The notes under the pieces were generated by a model, which was not told the origin of the DNA, made no database searches, and worked only from the letters and a program-made list of their open reading frames with translations. Positions 19,875 through 29,187 of a stretch of 64,000 bases of DNA are shown piece by piece. The DNA is taken from contig CM035355.1 in NCBI GenBank assembly GCA_020137815.1, positions 5,297,003-5,361,002 on the forward strand, in the 5' to 3' direction. Numbering within the stretch: position 1 is the stretch's first letter; every line of letters starts with the position of its first letter. The position numbers and the translations under genes were made by a program. The DNA comes from Hormiphora californensis (taxonomy: Eukaryota; Ctenophora; Tentaculata; Cydippida; Pleurobrachiidae).

Positions 19875-20910
19875 ATGACCGGAGAGGTTGGAAGTATCAC
19901 CTCAGATCATGAGGTTACAAGTTCTAGCTTTAAAACAGGAAAATTCCCCTCAGAATTCAAGATGCCGTCCCCAAAATCGTCGCCTTGTTCCGTTAACAGC
20001 CTAACTCCAGAGGTTGGTAGTTCTACGGATACAGATCAGCTCCCCGAACTCCCCCCGAACCCGGTAAGTTAGTACGTTCATTGCTGCATCCCCATATAGT
20101 TTAAATTTTTATTTATTTAATTATATACTATCGATACTGAAAGTACTGCTAAATTACCCAGAATTAATATAAACTATCCCTCAGTACTATACGGGGTTTT
20201 ATCCGGGATCATTTGTGTCCCCCTCTTACCCTCAGCCTTATCCCTCAGCCTACGTAAGTTTATCTTGATTATGTCCTTTTCTCTCTCCCTCACAAACACA
20301 TCACTGGTTTGACCTAGCATTCTCTCTCGCCCCTAACACTTCTAAATGTGTATAGAGGCACAGCAATAGAGTTCGTTTATACTATACCCCTATTCGTCCT
20401 TTTTAATCGCCCTAATTAATATTCCTTTTTTTCTTCTCAGCCATCGGTTGTAAGAGTTCCTCCAACTCAACAACCAGTTCCACCAGAGCCTACAGTAACA
20501 GGTCCCCAAGTGCAAGCTACAGATCCCCCAGCTAATGCCACTCCTAGACAGTACTATATAAATTGTAATGTAAGTTTCTGATTTTTAATCAAGGGACAGG
20601 GGTCTTTTTTAACCTTTTGATTGACCCCCACAACTAAACCCACTAACAAGAGAAATCGTGATACTGATATGACGCGTTGCAATCTGAAATCAATTATGGC
20701 TTGCGGTAAAAAGCAATTTCTCTTTTTCAGCATCCAATTGAGTATAATTAGTATTAGTATTGTTTAGTTTTACGAAATAATTTTTTGCGATATTGTGATA
20801 TTTAATTCCATTTTTAGTTTGATAAATCACTAACTGAACGAGTAATTTTACTGGAAGATCAGATTGCTATACTACAAACACGGATAAATTCCCTAACAGA
20901 CAATAATTCA
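19875..20910 (+). CDS. Four-exon gene: Ser/Pro-rich protein with C-terminal coiled coil
   Basis: Predicted exons 19875-20063, 20185-20253, 20441-20569 and 20818-20910, introns of 121, 187 and 248 bp. Donors CCG/GTAAGT, TAC/GTAAGT, AAT/GTAAGT and acceptors CCCTCAG, TTCTCAG, TTTTAG; every junction is phase 0 and the frame stays open through 160 codons. Exon 1 starts at ATG 19875 and is Ser/Thr/Pro-rich; exon 2 is Tyr/Pro-rich (YYTGFYPGSFVSPSYPQPYP); exon 3 Pro/Gln-rich; exon 4 has heptads LTERVILLEDQIAILQTRIN. The fourth exon stops at a weak GTTAC donor exactly where the pogo-like element is inserted (20915). The continuation is not identified. Lies 58 bp from the palindrome. No family recognised; perhaps a small scaffold-type protein, or a gag-like accessory protein. 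Confidence 0.6.
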
Positions 20911-20914
20911 GTTA

Positions 20915-22970
20915 CAGTCGGACCCCGATTTACCGGGCCCCGATTTACCGGAACCCCGATTTACCGGGAGGATAAACTTCCCCCGAAATATTTTGGCCCA
21001 TTTTCAAGGAAAATTTTAGTTTTCCAAAATTTCTAATTAGCCATGTCATGTGATCTCTTTCGAATCGTGAATAGATGCGTGACGACTAATCAGGGTGATA
21101 GAGGTGGAGAATCACATATCATACGACATACGTTGTAAGAGGCCATAGTATCGATGCATGACCTACTCAAACTAAACGAGTGATTGTGTAAAGCGGTAGA
21201 AAATCACACAGGTACCTGCCAGGAAACGACCGAACCGGGTTTTTTTCTACCGAACCGAACCGAACCGAATTTGAAAAACTTTTTTACCGAACCGAACCGA
21301 ACCGAACCGAACCGAATTTCGGTAACCGAACCGAACCGAACCATACAAAACTTTTTCTGTATACATGTTTCTCTAAAAAGTCATGGAGAGCACCGATCAA
21401 GGTATTGATAATCATTCTCTGAAATTTTGTTAAAAAATGTTTGAAAAAATTTCAAAGTCAATTTTGTGAAAAAATTTTCAAAGTCAATTTTATCGTAAAT
21501 TTTCTATGTCAATTTTTGCGTACGAATCGTGTTTCGAATCGGCAATGCTATACGGGAATGGTATTGCTGATTAGCAGGATTAAACGAACCATGAATCGTG
21601 TCTCTCTAAATTTCCTAATTAGATTTGATGGGGGATCACGTATCAGCACAATCCATCTCGGACCCACTAATTACCAACATCACTCCCGTTTAGCATTGTC
21701 GATTAGAAACACGATTCGTATACCATAATTTACTTAAAATATTTTTCACAAAAAAAATTTCACAAAATTTCAGGTAATGATTCTCAATACCTTGATCGAT
21801 GCTCTCCATGAATTTTTAGAGAAACATTTAATTTTGTGAAAAAACTTTGTAAAATATTTCAAAGTCAATTTTGTGAAAAAAATTTCAAAGTCAATTTTAT
21901 CGTAAATTTTCTATGTCAATTTTTGCGTACGAATCGTGTTTCGAATCGGCAATGCTATACGGGAATGGTATTGCTAATTAGCAGGATTAAACGAACCATG
22001 AATCGTGTCTCTCTAAATTTCCTAATTAGATTTGATGGGGGATCACGTATCAGCACAATCCATCTCGGACCCACTAATTACCAACATCACTCCCGCTTAG
22101 CAATACCGATTCGAAACACGATTCGTACGCAAAAATTGACATAGAAAATTTTCCACAAAATTGACTTTGAAATATTTTCCAAACTTTTTTACAAAATTTC
22201 AGAGAATGATTCTTAACACCTTGATCGGTGCTCTCCATGAATTTTTTGAAAAAAAAGTTTCTGAATTTGTTGACCCTCTCATGAGGACACGATTCGACGG
22301 GAAGTCAGGTATCAAATCAATCCATATCGAACCCGCTAACTAGCGAAATCATTTCCACATAGCACCACCGATTTGAAATAGGGTTAATACGGCGAAATTG
22401 ACATTGAAATCCATACAATTTTCGTGAAATAATTGAAAAATTTTGCATGAAAAAGCCCGATTTCTGGGCATTTTTCGACCAAAAAATTCGGTGGTTCGGC
22501 CAAAATTTCCTACCGAACCGAACCGAACCGAACCGCCCAAAAAACACCGAATTTCCGAACCGAACCGAACCGAACCGAATATTCGGTCGCTTCCTGGTAC
22601 CTGCACTCGACTCATCGAGTAAACCATTAGCCTGTACGATACGTGATCTCTAAGTCTAATGAGGTCCCAGTATCGATATCCGTCTTGTATTTGAATCGAA
22701 GATACGTGATTCCCCACCGCTACACACTTTTACCGATTGATAGTCAGACGGGTTGAATGAGTTATTGTCTAAAGTTCATTAGAGGAATTTAATAACAATG
22801 CTGCAGCCACTGATATGCTAAGAAAAGCTTAGTGTGCCATTGAAACTGCGTATAGAGTGAAAATTACATCGAAAAAGGCTCAAAAATTCATCACCCCGAT
22901 ATACCGGGCACCTCGATTTACCGGGCAAAATGGCTTCCCCCGAGGATCCCGGTAAATCGGGGTCCGACTG
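20915..22970. mobile_element. pogo/Tigger-like DNA element, non-autonomous
   Basis: TIRs CAGTCGGACCCCGATTTACC at both ends (23-bp perfect match) flanked by TA on each side (20913-20914, 22971-22972), the Tc1/mariner-superfamily target. Subterminal repeats of CCCCGATTTACCGG occur near both ends. No transposase. Its middle is occupied by a hAT-like element. A 99-bp relative is at 38121. Confidence 0.8.
21220..22596. mobile_element. hAT-like element nested in the pogo-like element
   Basis: TIR CAGGAAACGACCGAA / CAGGAAGCGACCGAA (one mismatch) with an 8-bp direct duplication GTACCTGC at 21212-21219 and 22597-22604, as expected for hAT. Inside, both ends carry runs of the pentamer CCGAA on the same strand (21252-21345; 22513-22578), and a block of about 250 bp is directly repeated (21447-21707 and 21858-22096) with partial inverted copies (about 22095-22160). 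No transposase frame; short Phe/Asn-rich frames are chance. Confidence 0.85.
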
Positions 22971-23052
22971 TACTTGCTTTAAATCCCATATAATACTTAA
23001 TTAACCAATTTAAATATCTAGTTTTTAATATCATAGTTTCAGACATACATAC

Positions 23053-23669
23053 ATGAAAACGTTCAAAAGTAAATTTTCAGTTTACCTTGAGGATGTCACT
23101 ATCAATATAATAGTGATACAGAAAGCCGATCATTATTCGACCAACACCGGTAACATTGGTAAGTCCAGTAGTTTACGAAGCTATGCAGGCAGGTCTGGTC
23201 AATGGTCATGGCCAATGGAGCTGCATTGCGTATTGGAGTATTAGATGCTAGAGGTTTCACAATCTGCTGGCCAGGAATGTGAAGTATGCCGAAGATTTGA
23301 AAGAAGGATTAAAGATAGTTCTGAAATCAATGGCTACCCTTCTAGAGCAGGCAGGGCGGAGTGAAGCAGGCAGAGGCGCCACTAAGAGGATTCATCAGGA
23401 AGTGGAAAGAGAGGACGGGTTCACGCCGTTGCAGATGCAGCAAATGAACCAGGCAATAAAATCAAGTTGAGGAACTGGAAATGAGGCTCATAAACCGGGG
23501 TCATATTGCAGGTGGACCAACAGAAGCGAGACCGGAGGAGGCAGGACCTTCAAGGCGTTCCAGGGTACAGGAAGAGGAGGAACTTCGATTCGAAGCACCA
23601 GAAAGGATCGAAAGGGTAGAGGAGAAGGAAGCACAAAGGATTGGGCGAGTTCGAGTTGCGGTTAGTTGA
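23053..23669 (+). CDS. Exon-like frames, unknown, partly a broken paralogue of 26851
   Basis: After TAGTTTCAG (23041) a frame MKTFKSKFSVYLEDVTINII runs to an ACCG/GTAACA donor. Around 23170-23240 the sequence encodes SPVVYEAMQAGLV and, after a 7-nt duplication (AATGGTC), MANGAALRIG, matching SPAIYKAFQTGLAMANGAVRI of the exon at 26851; the duplication breaks the frame. Frames at 23279-23470 and 23481-23669 are strongly charged (Glu/Arg) without a domain. Confidence 0.35.
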
Positions 23670-23894
23670 ACATCTGTAACTTAGCAGGTACGAGGGGATG
23701 GCCCAAACTAAATAAACGTTCATTCACATTCAGGAGCCGGTTCCTTACTGCTGTCAAGATCTTCAATTCCCGATCTTCTACAATAGCATCCATCTTGTAT
23801 CTGGCACATCCCAATTGTAGAGACGGCACTGGTGAGGAGATGGGAACCCCCTCCCCCTCATCACTCTAACTCTATTATCTCTATTAGCAATAAA

Positions 23895-23996
23895 ATGGCA
23901 ACAAAGTGTCACATGTGTGGGACTGGTGTGATAGTTACAAGAAATCAGGCGAGAGCCCATATAAACAGCAAGAAACACTACTTATTAAAGATATAG
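23895..23996 (+). CDS. U1-type C2H2 zinc-finger microprotein or exon
   Basis: ATG at 23895, 33 codons to TAG. MATKCHMCGTG...ARAHINSKKHY gives C5-x2-C8-x13-H22-x5-H28, the U1-like/matrin zinc-finger spacing, with HINSKKH typical of that class. Such fingers bind RNA or DNA. The N-terminus M-x-TKC-x2-C is shared with the finger at 35687. A CTCTATTAG acceptor-like sequence precedes it, so it may be a first or internal exon with the in-frame stop as end. Confidence 0.55.
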   Translation: MATKCHMCGTGVIVTRNQARAHINSKKHYLLKI

Positions 23997-24136
23997 TCAG
24001 AAAGGTTAGCAATCTAATTATTATCTTATTATTATTGTTATTTTGTTATACATATATCTACTTTCTCTTTTCGCCCGACTTTGGATCTACTATCTGCAAA
24101 TTGTATTCGTATTTAAAGCTCTATTTTAATTTTCAG

Positions 24137-24250
24137 TACTTCACCAGCCATGTGCGTATCCTGAACACCGATGAAAAGTTTCTACTCTGGAGCTTTGATG
24201 TTCCGGTCATGGCTTCCAATGGAGCTGTTAGACTTTCCCTGATAACGTAA
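24137..24250 (+). CDS. Terminal exon ending ASNGAVRLSLIT
   Basis: Bounded by AATTTTCAG and a TAA stop, 37 codons: YFTSHVRILNTDEKFLLWSF then DVPVMASNGAVRLSLIT. The NGAVRLSL ending is repeated at about 25140, 25990 and, within a longer exon, at 26851. Function unknown; this may be one of several alternative last exons in a duplicated array. Confidence 0.45.
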   Translation, partial: YFTSHVRILNTDEKFLLWSFDVPVMASNGAVRLSLIT

Positions 24251-24303
24251 TAATGAATCGAATACTGTTGTATTTTGAAAAGTGTAATAGTAATATTTCA
24301 TTT

Positions 24304-24565
24304 AGCTGGAAATCAACGGCCTATTGATACCCTTGGGCTGGTCCCCAGCAGCATGGAATTAATTGGTATCAAGCTGCAGGATGTAAGGACAGAGAGAGGG
24401 CTAACCACTGATTTCCTTCCCTTTGTAGCCTCTGATGTCCTGTTCTCTCTTCACATCCATCCGGCTCTGGTGATCAAAATAGTGGCTTATTGCTATATGG
24501 ATATTAGTGGGTTTTGGAACGACGGTTTTAACTTATCGACCCTTTTCTTGACAATCCTTATTTAA
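24304..24565 (+). CDS. Unknown exon-like ORF starting LAGNQ
   Basis: After TTTCATTTAG, CTGGAAATCAAC opens a frame of about 86 codons (LAGNQRPIDTLGLVPSSMEL ... hydrophobic FLPFVASDVLFSLHIHPALV). The same acceptor plus CTGGAAAC start appears at about 25229, 26078 and 41068 followed by different sequence (GNSSQERIMSYN). One hydrophobic segment around residues 48-75. No family. Confidence 0.35.
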
Positions 24566-24581
24566 TTGATACCCACTAGAG

Positions 24582-24785
24582 ATGCTGATTGTCATGCTTC
24601 CCCTCGAGTTATTGGTCCTGGTTGTGGACCATCTGCCTTGTGAGGCACTATTCGAACTTGGGCACGTTTGCTCCTGTTTTCGACAGCTGCTGAGTGAGGA
24701 TTGGGTTTGGGAGAGGGCATGCCTTCGCCAGTATGGACTTACCCTTCAAGGGCCGGCTCATTGCGGAAGGACTCACCGTACTTAG
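24582..24785 (+). CDS. F-box domain protein fragment
   Basis: ATG at 24582 just after ACCCACTAG. Residues 5-50 form a convincing F-box: LPLELLVLVVDHLPCEAL, then ELGHVCSCFRQLLSEDW-VWERACLRQYG, with the conserved LP start, L-x-x-V-C-x-x-F/W-R-x-L and the W near the end. F-boxes link substrates to SCF ubiquitin ligases through SKP1. The frame stops at TAG 24783, but one base out of frame the sequence continues TVEKAFWKLLNNRKGFKSF to a stop near 24866, so a frameshift probably shortened it; that tail is duplicated at 25648. Confidence 0.65.
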   Translation: MLIVMLPLELLVLVVDHLPCEALFELGHVCSCFRQLLSEDWVWERACLRQYGLTLQGPAHCGRTHRT

Positions 24786-24799
24786 ACAAATTGAAGGGC

Positions 24800-25413
24800 A
24801 CGGTTGAAAAGGCATTTTGGAAGCTACTAAACAACAGGAAGGGCTTTAAATCCTTCGATTATTGATAATATTAGTATTATTGGTTTATTATCATAGCTGA
24901 TATTACGTTCATAAAAACATCACTAAGTGACATTCCACCAACACAAGAAGGAAAAGGCCGTGTTGTTAGGGAATTGGTTGAAAGAGCTTCAAAGGCGGTG
25001 AAGGAATAAATCCCGATAGCGACAACCATGTGTTGTTATACACACATTCTCCGTTTAACATACAGAGAGACTAACTACATGTGTCATTCCCTAGATGTGG
25101 GATGAGGATATCCATTTCCCAATTGGAAAGCCTTCTGCTTCCAGTGGAGCTGTTAGACTTTCTCTGATAAAGTAATAATGAATCGAATACTGTTCTATTT
25201 TAAAAAAGGTAATAATAATATTTAATTTAGCTGGAAACAGTAGCCAGGAAAGAATCATGTCTTACAATAAATACTACTCCAGCATGGAAAATGATGGATG
25301 CAATGGAAAGAAGGTCTTAACAAGGTATGGTGTTCCAGGACGGAACAATCGAAAATTTCAACCACCATGCACACTCTTAACAGTTAACAAAGCAGTAATA
25401 TGATTATTCAAGG
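24800..25413. repeat. 848-bp-period tandem duplication, unit 1
   Basis: Near-identical to 25648-26260. Holds the VEKAFWKLLNNRK tail, a NGAVRLSLIK-type terminal exon remnant (about 25130) and the AGNSSQERIMSYNKYY exon head (about 25230). Confidence 0.95.
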
Positions 25414-25647
25414 CTACTGAAAAAGGAATTGATCAGACGCTGTGAGAAGGAGTTGAGGGAGCTTCACCAAATGTCATTATAAGATATATGGTCAGAAAGG
25501 TTGGCAATCTAATTATTGGTATTTTCAAAATATTGTTATTTTATTCAAATGCAGCAGGGAACCAGTTATATCCGGTGTTTCGGGATCCTATTACAGGTGA
25601 AATTGACCATCATGTGATACAGGTTAATAAACCAAGTGGAACCCTGT

Positions 25648-26260
25648 ACGGTTGAAAAGGCATTTTGGAAGCTACTAAACAACAGGAAGGTTTTTAAATC
25701 CTTCGATTATTGATAATATTAGTATTATTGGTTAATTATCATAGCTGATATTACGTTCATAAAAACACCACTAAGTGACATTCCACCAACACAAGAAGGA
25801 AAAGGCCGTGTTGTCAGGGAATTGGTTCAAAGAGCTTCAAAGGCGGTGAAGGAATAAATCCCGATAGCGACGACCATGTGTTGTTATACACACATTCTCC
25901 GTTTAACATACAGAAAGTACATGTGTTATTCCCTAGATGTGGGATGAGGACATAGTTTTTCCACCTGGTCAATTGGGAAGCCTTCTGCTTCCAATGGAGC
26001 TGTTAGACTTTCCCTGATAAAGTAATAATGACCCGAATACTGTTATATTTTTAAAACGGTAATAATAATGTTTAAATTAACTGGGAACAGTAGCCAGGAA
26101 AGAATCATGTCTTACAATAAATACTACTCCAGCATGGAAAATGATGGATGCAATGGAAAGAACCGTGTCTTAACAAGGTATGGTGTTCCAGGACGGAACA
26201 ATCGAAAATTACAACCAGCACTCTTAACAGTTAACAAAGCAGTAATAGGATTATTCAAGG
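25648..26260. repeat. 848-bp-period tandem duplication, unit 2
   Basis: Same contents as unit 1. The linker 25414-25647 is unique and encodes GNQLYPVFRDPITGEIDHHV after ATGCAG at about 25555, another variant of the AGN-start exon. Confidence 0.95.
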
Positions 26261-26427
26261 ATGAAACCGGGGGAAAAGCGAATCCGAGACGGAAAATGGC
26301 AGATTTGCCGGATATTGAGCACACATAGATTATAATATGATAAATACAATAATAATGACCCCGCACCAGTTGGGAACCTCCCAAGAGGAAAGGGAGAAGA
26401 AATGCAGCATTCCCTATCACTTAATGG

Positions 26428-26474
26428 GATCTTTTCTACCTCAATGACAGTCTGCCATTGAGGTAGAAAAGATC
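26428..26474. repeat. Perfect 19-bp inverted repeat, 9-nt loop
   Basis: GATCTTTTCTACCTCAATG at 26428-26446 and its exact complement at 26456-26474. The tip motif GATCACAC recurs just downstream. Could be a recent micro-hairpin insertion or a terminator-like structure; function unknown. Confidence 0.9.
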
Positions 26475-26526
26475 ACACTGTGATCACACGGAAAAGATCA
26501 CACTATCCTGTTCAATTACACCAAAG

Positions 26527-26798
26527 ATCCCTGTTTACGAGACATGGGTGAAAGATGTGAAAATCTGGTTATTGGCTTAACCAATGCCGCAAAGGAGAGA
26601 AGAGCTGCTATCCTTGTGCTCTCCACGAAGGGCAGAGCAAGGTCGATATGCAGGAATTTTTCTGGGGAGGTTTTAAAGAAAAATGACGGTGTCGACAAAG
26701 TTCTTGAAGAACTGAAGTCCGTTTTTGTCAGCAATTGGGATCAGCGAAACTATTGGAGGCTGACCAACAGTGGAACTCCGATGTATTACCACTGCTGA
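26527..26798 (+). pseudogene. Retrotransposon gag-like fragment, frameshifted
   Basis: VYETWVKDVKIWLLA in one frame (26532-26575) continues one base off as ERRAAILVLSTKGRARSICR and KKNDGVDKVLEELKSVFV. This W..W followed by ALVLSLxGxARE...DGVxxLLxxLdxxF pattern is characteristic of gag-like proteins of retroelements common in cnidarians and other invertebrates. Frameshift near 26575; no zinc knuckle or pol downstream. Confidence 0.6.
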
Positions 26799-26850
26799 AA
26801 GATTCTACGCTGACGAGCCCATGGGAAGGTGAAAAACAACCGGCTTCCAG

Positions 26851-26970
26851 CTACACCTGGCTGTCCGAAAGCCGGCACCTGGAAGTCCAGCCATTTACAA
26901 GGCATTTCAGACGGGTCTGGCCATGGCCAATGGAGCTGTTCGGATTTCGCTGAATAACTACCAGGCGCAG
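26851..26970 (+). CDS. Internal exon with MANGAVRISL motif
   Basis: CTTCCAG acceptor, GCGCAG/GTGAAT donor, exactly 40 codons, phase 0 on both sides. Encodes SPAIYKAFQTGLAMANGAVR-ISLNNYQAQ. Paralogues: 23170-23240 (frameshifted) and the ends at 24137, 25140, 25990. The conserved core GL-x-MANGAxRI is not a motif I can name. Downstream 27050-27220 has further short open pieces (PTVYTLNRTQITVGDHIIE) probably from the same locus. Confidence 0.5.
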
Positions 26971-27339
26971 GTGAATGATGTGTGGCGGGACTTGGATTGT
27001 CAGAGGGACTCATGTACAGTGGTGGGCCCATCCTGTGTTTAGGATTTGTCTTGTAAGGTCGAACACACACGTTGTACTGGCATCCGATACATTTCATTCC
27101 CGAAGGGAGTTCTGTACACCAAATGTACAGGCTCCATGGACCCACAGTTTATACACTCAATAGGACACAGATTACCGTTGGTGACCATATCATAGAAAAT
27201 CCCAACATTTTCACCATCAACCAGACAGTCTAGACGAATTCAGTTAACACCTCATACACACACTTCCTTACATCCAAACCTGTCGCACTTTATAAACAAT
27301 ATCATTGTCATACAGAAATATATATGTGGGCTATAATAA

Positions 27340-27457
27340 TGTCTGTTTGCGTTACGACGGGGGATTCGTATTTCGAGTACGACCCGGACATTCATTGTGT
27401 AGGTTCTTTCGTGGCTTGGAAGACCTCGAACATCACCCTAAACAACTCACAAAACGA
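27340..27457. repeat. 118-bp copy of the 5' coding part of the 30.3-kb gene
   Basis: TGTCTGTTTGCGTTACGACG...CTCACAAAAC is identical to about 30453-30570 except one base (TCG against TCA), a silent change in the 671-codon frame. Followed by unrelated sequence. Evidence for partial duplication of the element carrying that gene. Confidence 0.9.
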
Positions 27458-27780
27458 CTATGGTCATCCTTCAGCGGATTACAGACAGGACTGGCATTCG
27501 CCCGATATCGTTTGGTATGTTTTTCACCGAAAATTATTTTTTTTCACCTTTCGTTTCAATTTTTTACCTACCCGGCATTCACCCGGATTGGCTTTTTCGC
27601 ACGAAGTGCAAAAAAGTCAATACATAGCAGGGTTAGAATTCTCCAAAAAACTGAGAAAGTGTCATGTTATGTCCCCGCAACGGCCATAGTTACCAACGTT
27701 GCTCCTTCATAAAAAGTAAAAACATTGGGGGTGCAACCTAATAAAAGACGGCCCTACCCGGATTTTCGGATTTGCAGGCC

Positions 27781-28173
27781 TTCAATTAATATCTGTTATG
27801 TTTAGGGGTTTGTTTGGCCAGCAAGATCTTGAGACAGTACAGCCGGAACCATACTCTGTTACACCCAGACAGGAATCACCTCCCCACGATCTCATTACGT
27901 ATGTATTTCTTCAAGTCGGACCAAATCTCAAAAAGTGACTTTTTAAACCCGTCGGACCCTCCCCTCTGGAATACGGGCATTCAATTAATATCTGTTATGT
28001 TTAGGGGTTCGTTTGGCCAGCAAGATCTTGAGACAGTACAGCCGGAACCATACTCTGTTAAACCCCCGGATCCGGTGAAACCCAGACAGGAATCACCTCC
28101 CCACGATCTCATTAGGTATGTATTTCTTCAAGTCGGACCAAATCTCAAAAAGTGACTTTTTAAACCCGTCGAC
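27781..28173 (+). CDS. Proline-rich exon, two tandem copies
   Basis: Copies at 27781-27953 and 27968-28173, a third at 28899. Frame: LISVMFRGSFGQQDLETVQ-PEPYSVKPPDPVKPRQESPP-HDLI then an ATTAG/GTATGT donor. Copy 1 lacks CCCCGGATCCGGTGAAA (in-frame loss of PDPVK region). The conservation of the frame in three copies suggests it was coding. Upstream ATTTGCAG (27778) or CGGGCATTCAATTAATATCT may be the acceptor area. No family recognised. Confidence 0.45.
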
Positions 28174-28179
28174 CCCTTT

Positions 28180-28263
28180 GGTAACGAAGTTACCCCTCCC
28201 TTGCCGGCGCGGCGTGCGAAGCACGCCAAACGAAGGCCGCGTAGCGGCCTGAGTAGGGGTAAC
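28180..28263. other. Multi-hairpin (cloverleaf-like) element with three-base loops
   Basis: GGTAAC-GAA-GTTACC (28180-28194), GGCGTGC-GAA-GCACGCC (28211-28227) and AGGCCGC-GTA-GCGGCCT (28234-28250) are perfect stems each closed by a 3-nt loop; GTTACCCCT (28189) also pairs with AGGGGTAAC (28255-28263) to enclose the other two. GCGAAGC is a known exceptionally stable DNA mini-hairpin. A relative without the second half lies at 57897-57943. Confidence 0.75.
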
Positions 28264-28895
28264 AAACCCGCTTTGATTCACTTCAAAAATTAATAGCTCC
28301 TCAACCACTCAATGAAAATGCACCAAATTTTGGTATTCCCCACCAAATTGTCTGAAAATTATAATTCTGTACTCATATTTAAAAAATTATCCCCGGAACC
28401 TTGGTTTTGAAATCAGTTTTAGGTGTTAATGATGAAAAAAATTTTTGAAAAAGTAGGTCAGGTATGCTTAACATCATATCAAAGATCGTGGCAAAGTTTG
28501 AAGTTTCTATCTTGAAAGGTCTGGCCATCAAAATTAAAAAGGTCTTGAAGTTGAACCATTTGTACAAAACATGTTGTAACTCAGCTTCTACTTTGCCAAA
28601 TTAAACCTGGTTTGAAACACTGAACTGCTAATCTATCCCTCCGAATACGGACGAAGTTTGAAACCGCCAGCTCTATTGGCCGCTCTGCAATACTTGTTTG
28701 TGTCAAAGAAATCAGGAAAGTAACGAGATTTGGTCTCGGTGTGGCCCTGTGCGCGGCTCAAACCCCTTAGCTAGAACTATGTAGTGTAGACTACAACTTT
28801 TCAGTGCTCAGTATAACGTTTTGGGCGCGCTATAAAAATAGGGCAAGCCCTTCTGATACCTCTAAACAGAGTGTGAGGTGTCTTCGATACCAATC
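28264..28895. other. No gene seen
   Basis: AT-rich. Its right end (GAGTGTGAGGTGTCTTCGAT at about 28870) recurs at about 57947 next to the related hairpin, so 28180-28895 may be one repeat family copy. Confidence 0.4.
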
Positions 28896-28898
28896 GAC

Positions 28899-29062
28899 CC
28901 CTCCCCTCTGGAATACGGGCATTCAATTAATATCTGTTATGTTTAGGGGTTCGTTTGGCCAGCAAGATCTTGAGACAGTACAGCTGGAACCATACTCTGT
29001 TACACCCCCGGATCCGGTGAAACCCAGACAGGAATCACCTCCCCACGATCTCATTAGGTATG
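28899..29062 (+). CDS. Proline-rich exon, third copy
   Basis: Same frame as the copies at 27.8-28.2 kb with Q-to-L type substitutions (VQLEPYSV) and the same ATTAG/GTATGT end. About 0.75 kb separates it from the tandem pair. Confidence 0.45.
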
Positions 29063-29187
29063 TATTAGAGTTTAGACCAAAAACTAATTAAAAGGAAAAG
29101 ATCCGGGCCCTTCACCTCCAATCGATACTAGGCCTTCACTTCACTTACAGTCGCTGCTTGGCTTTCCACAATAATACCTAGTTGATG

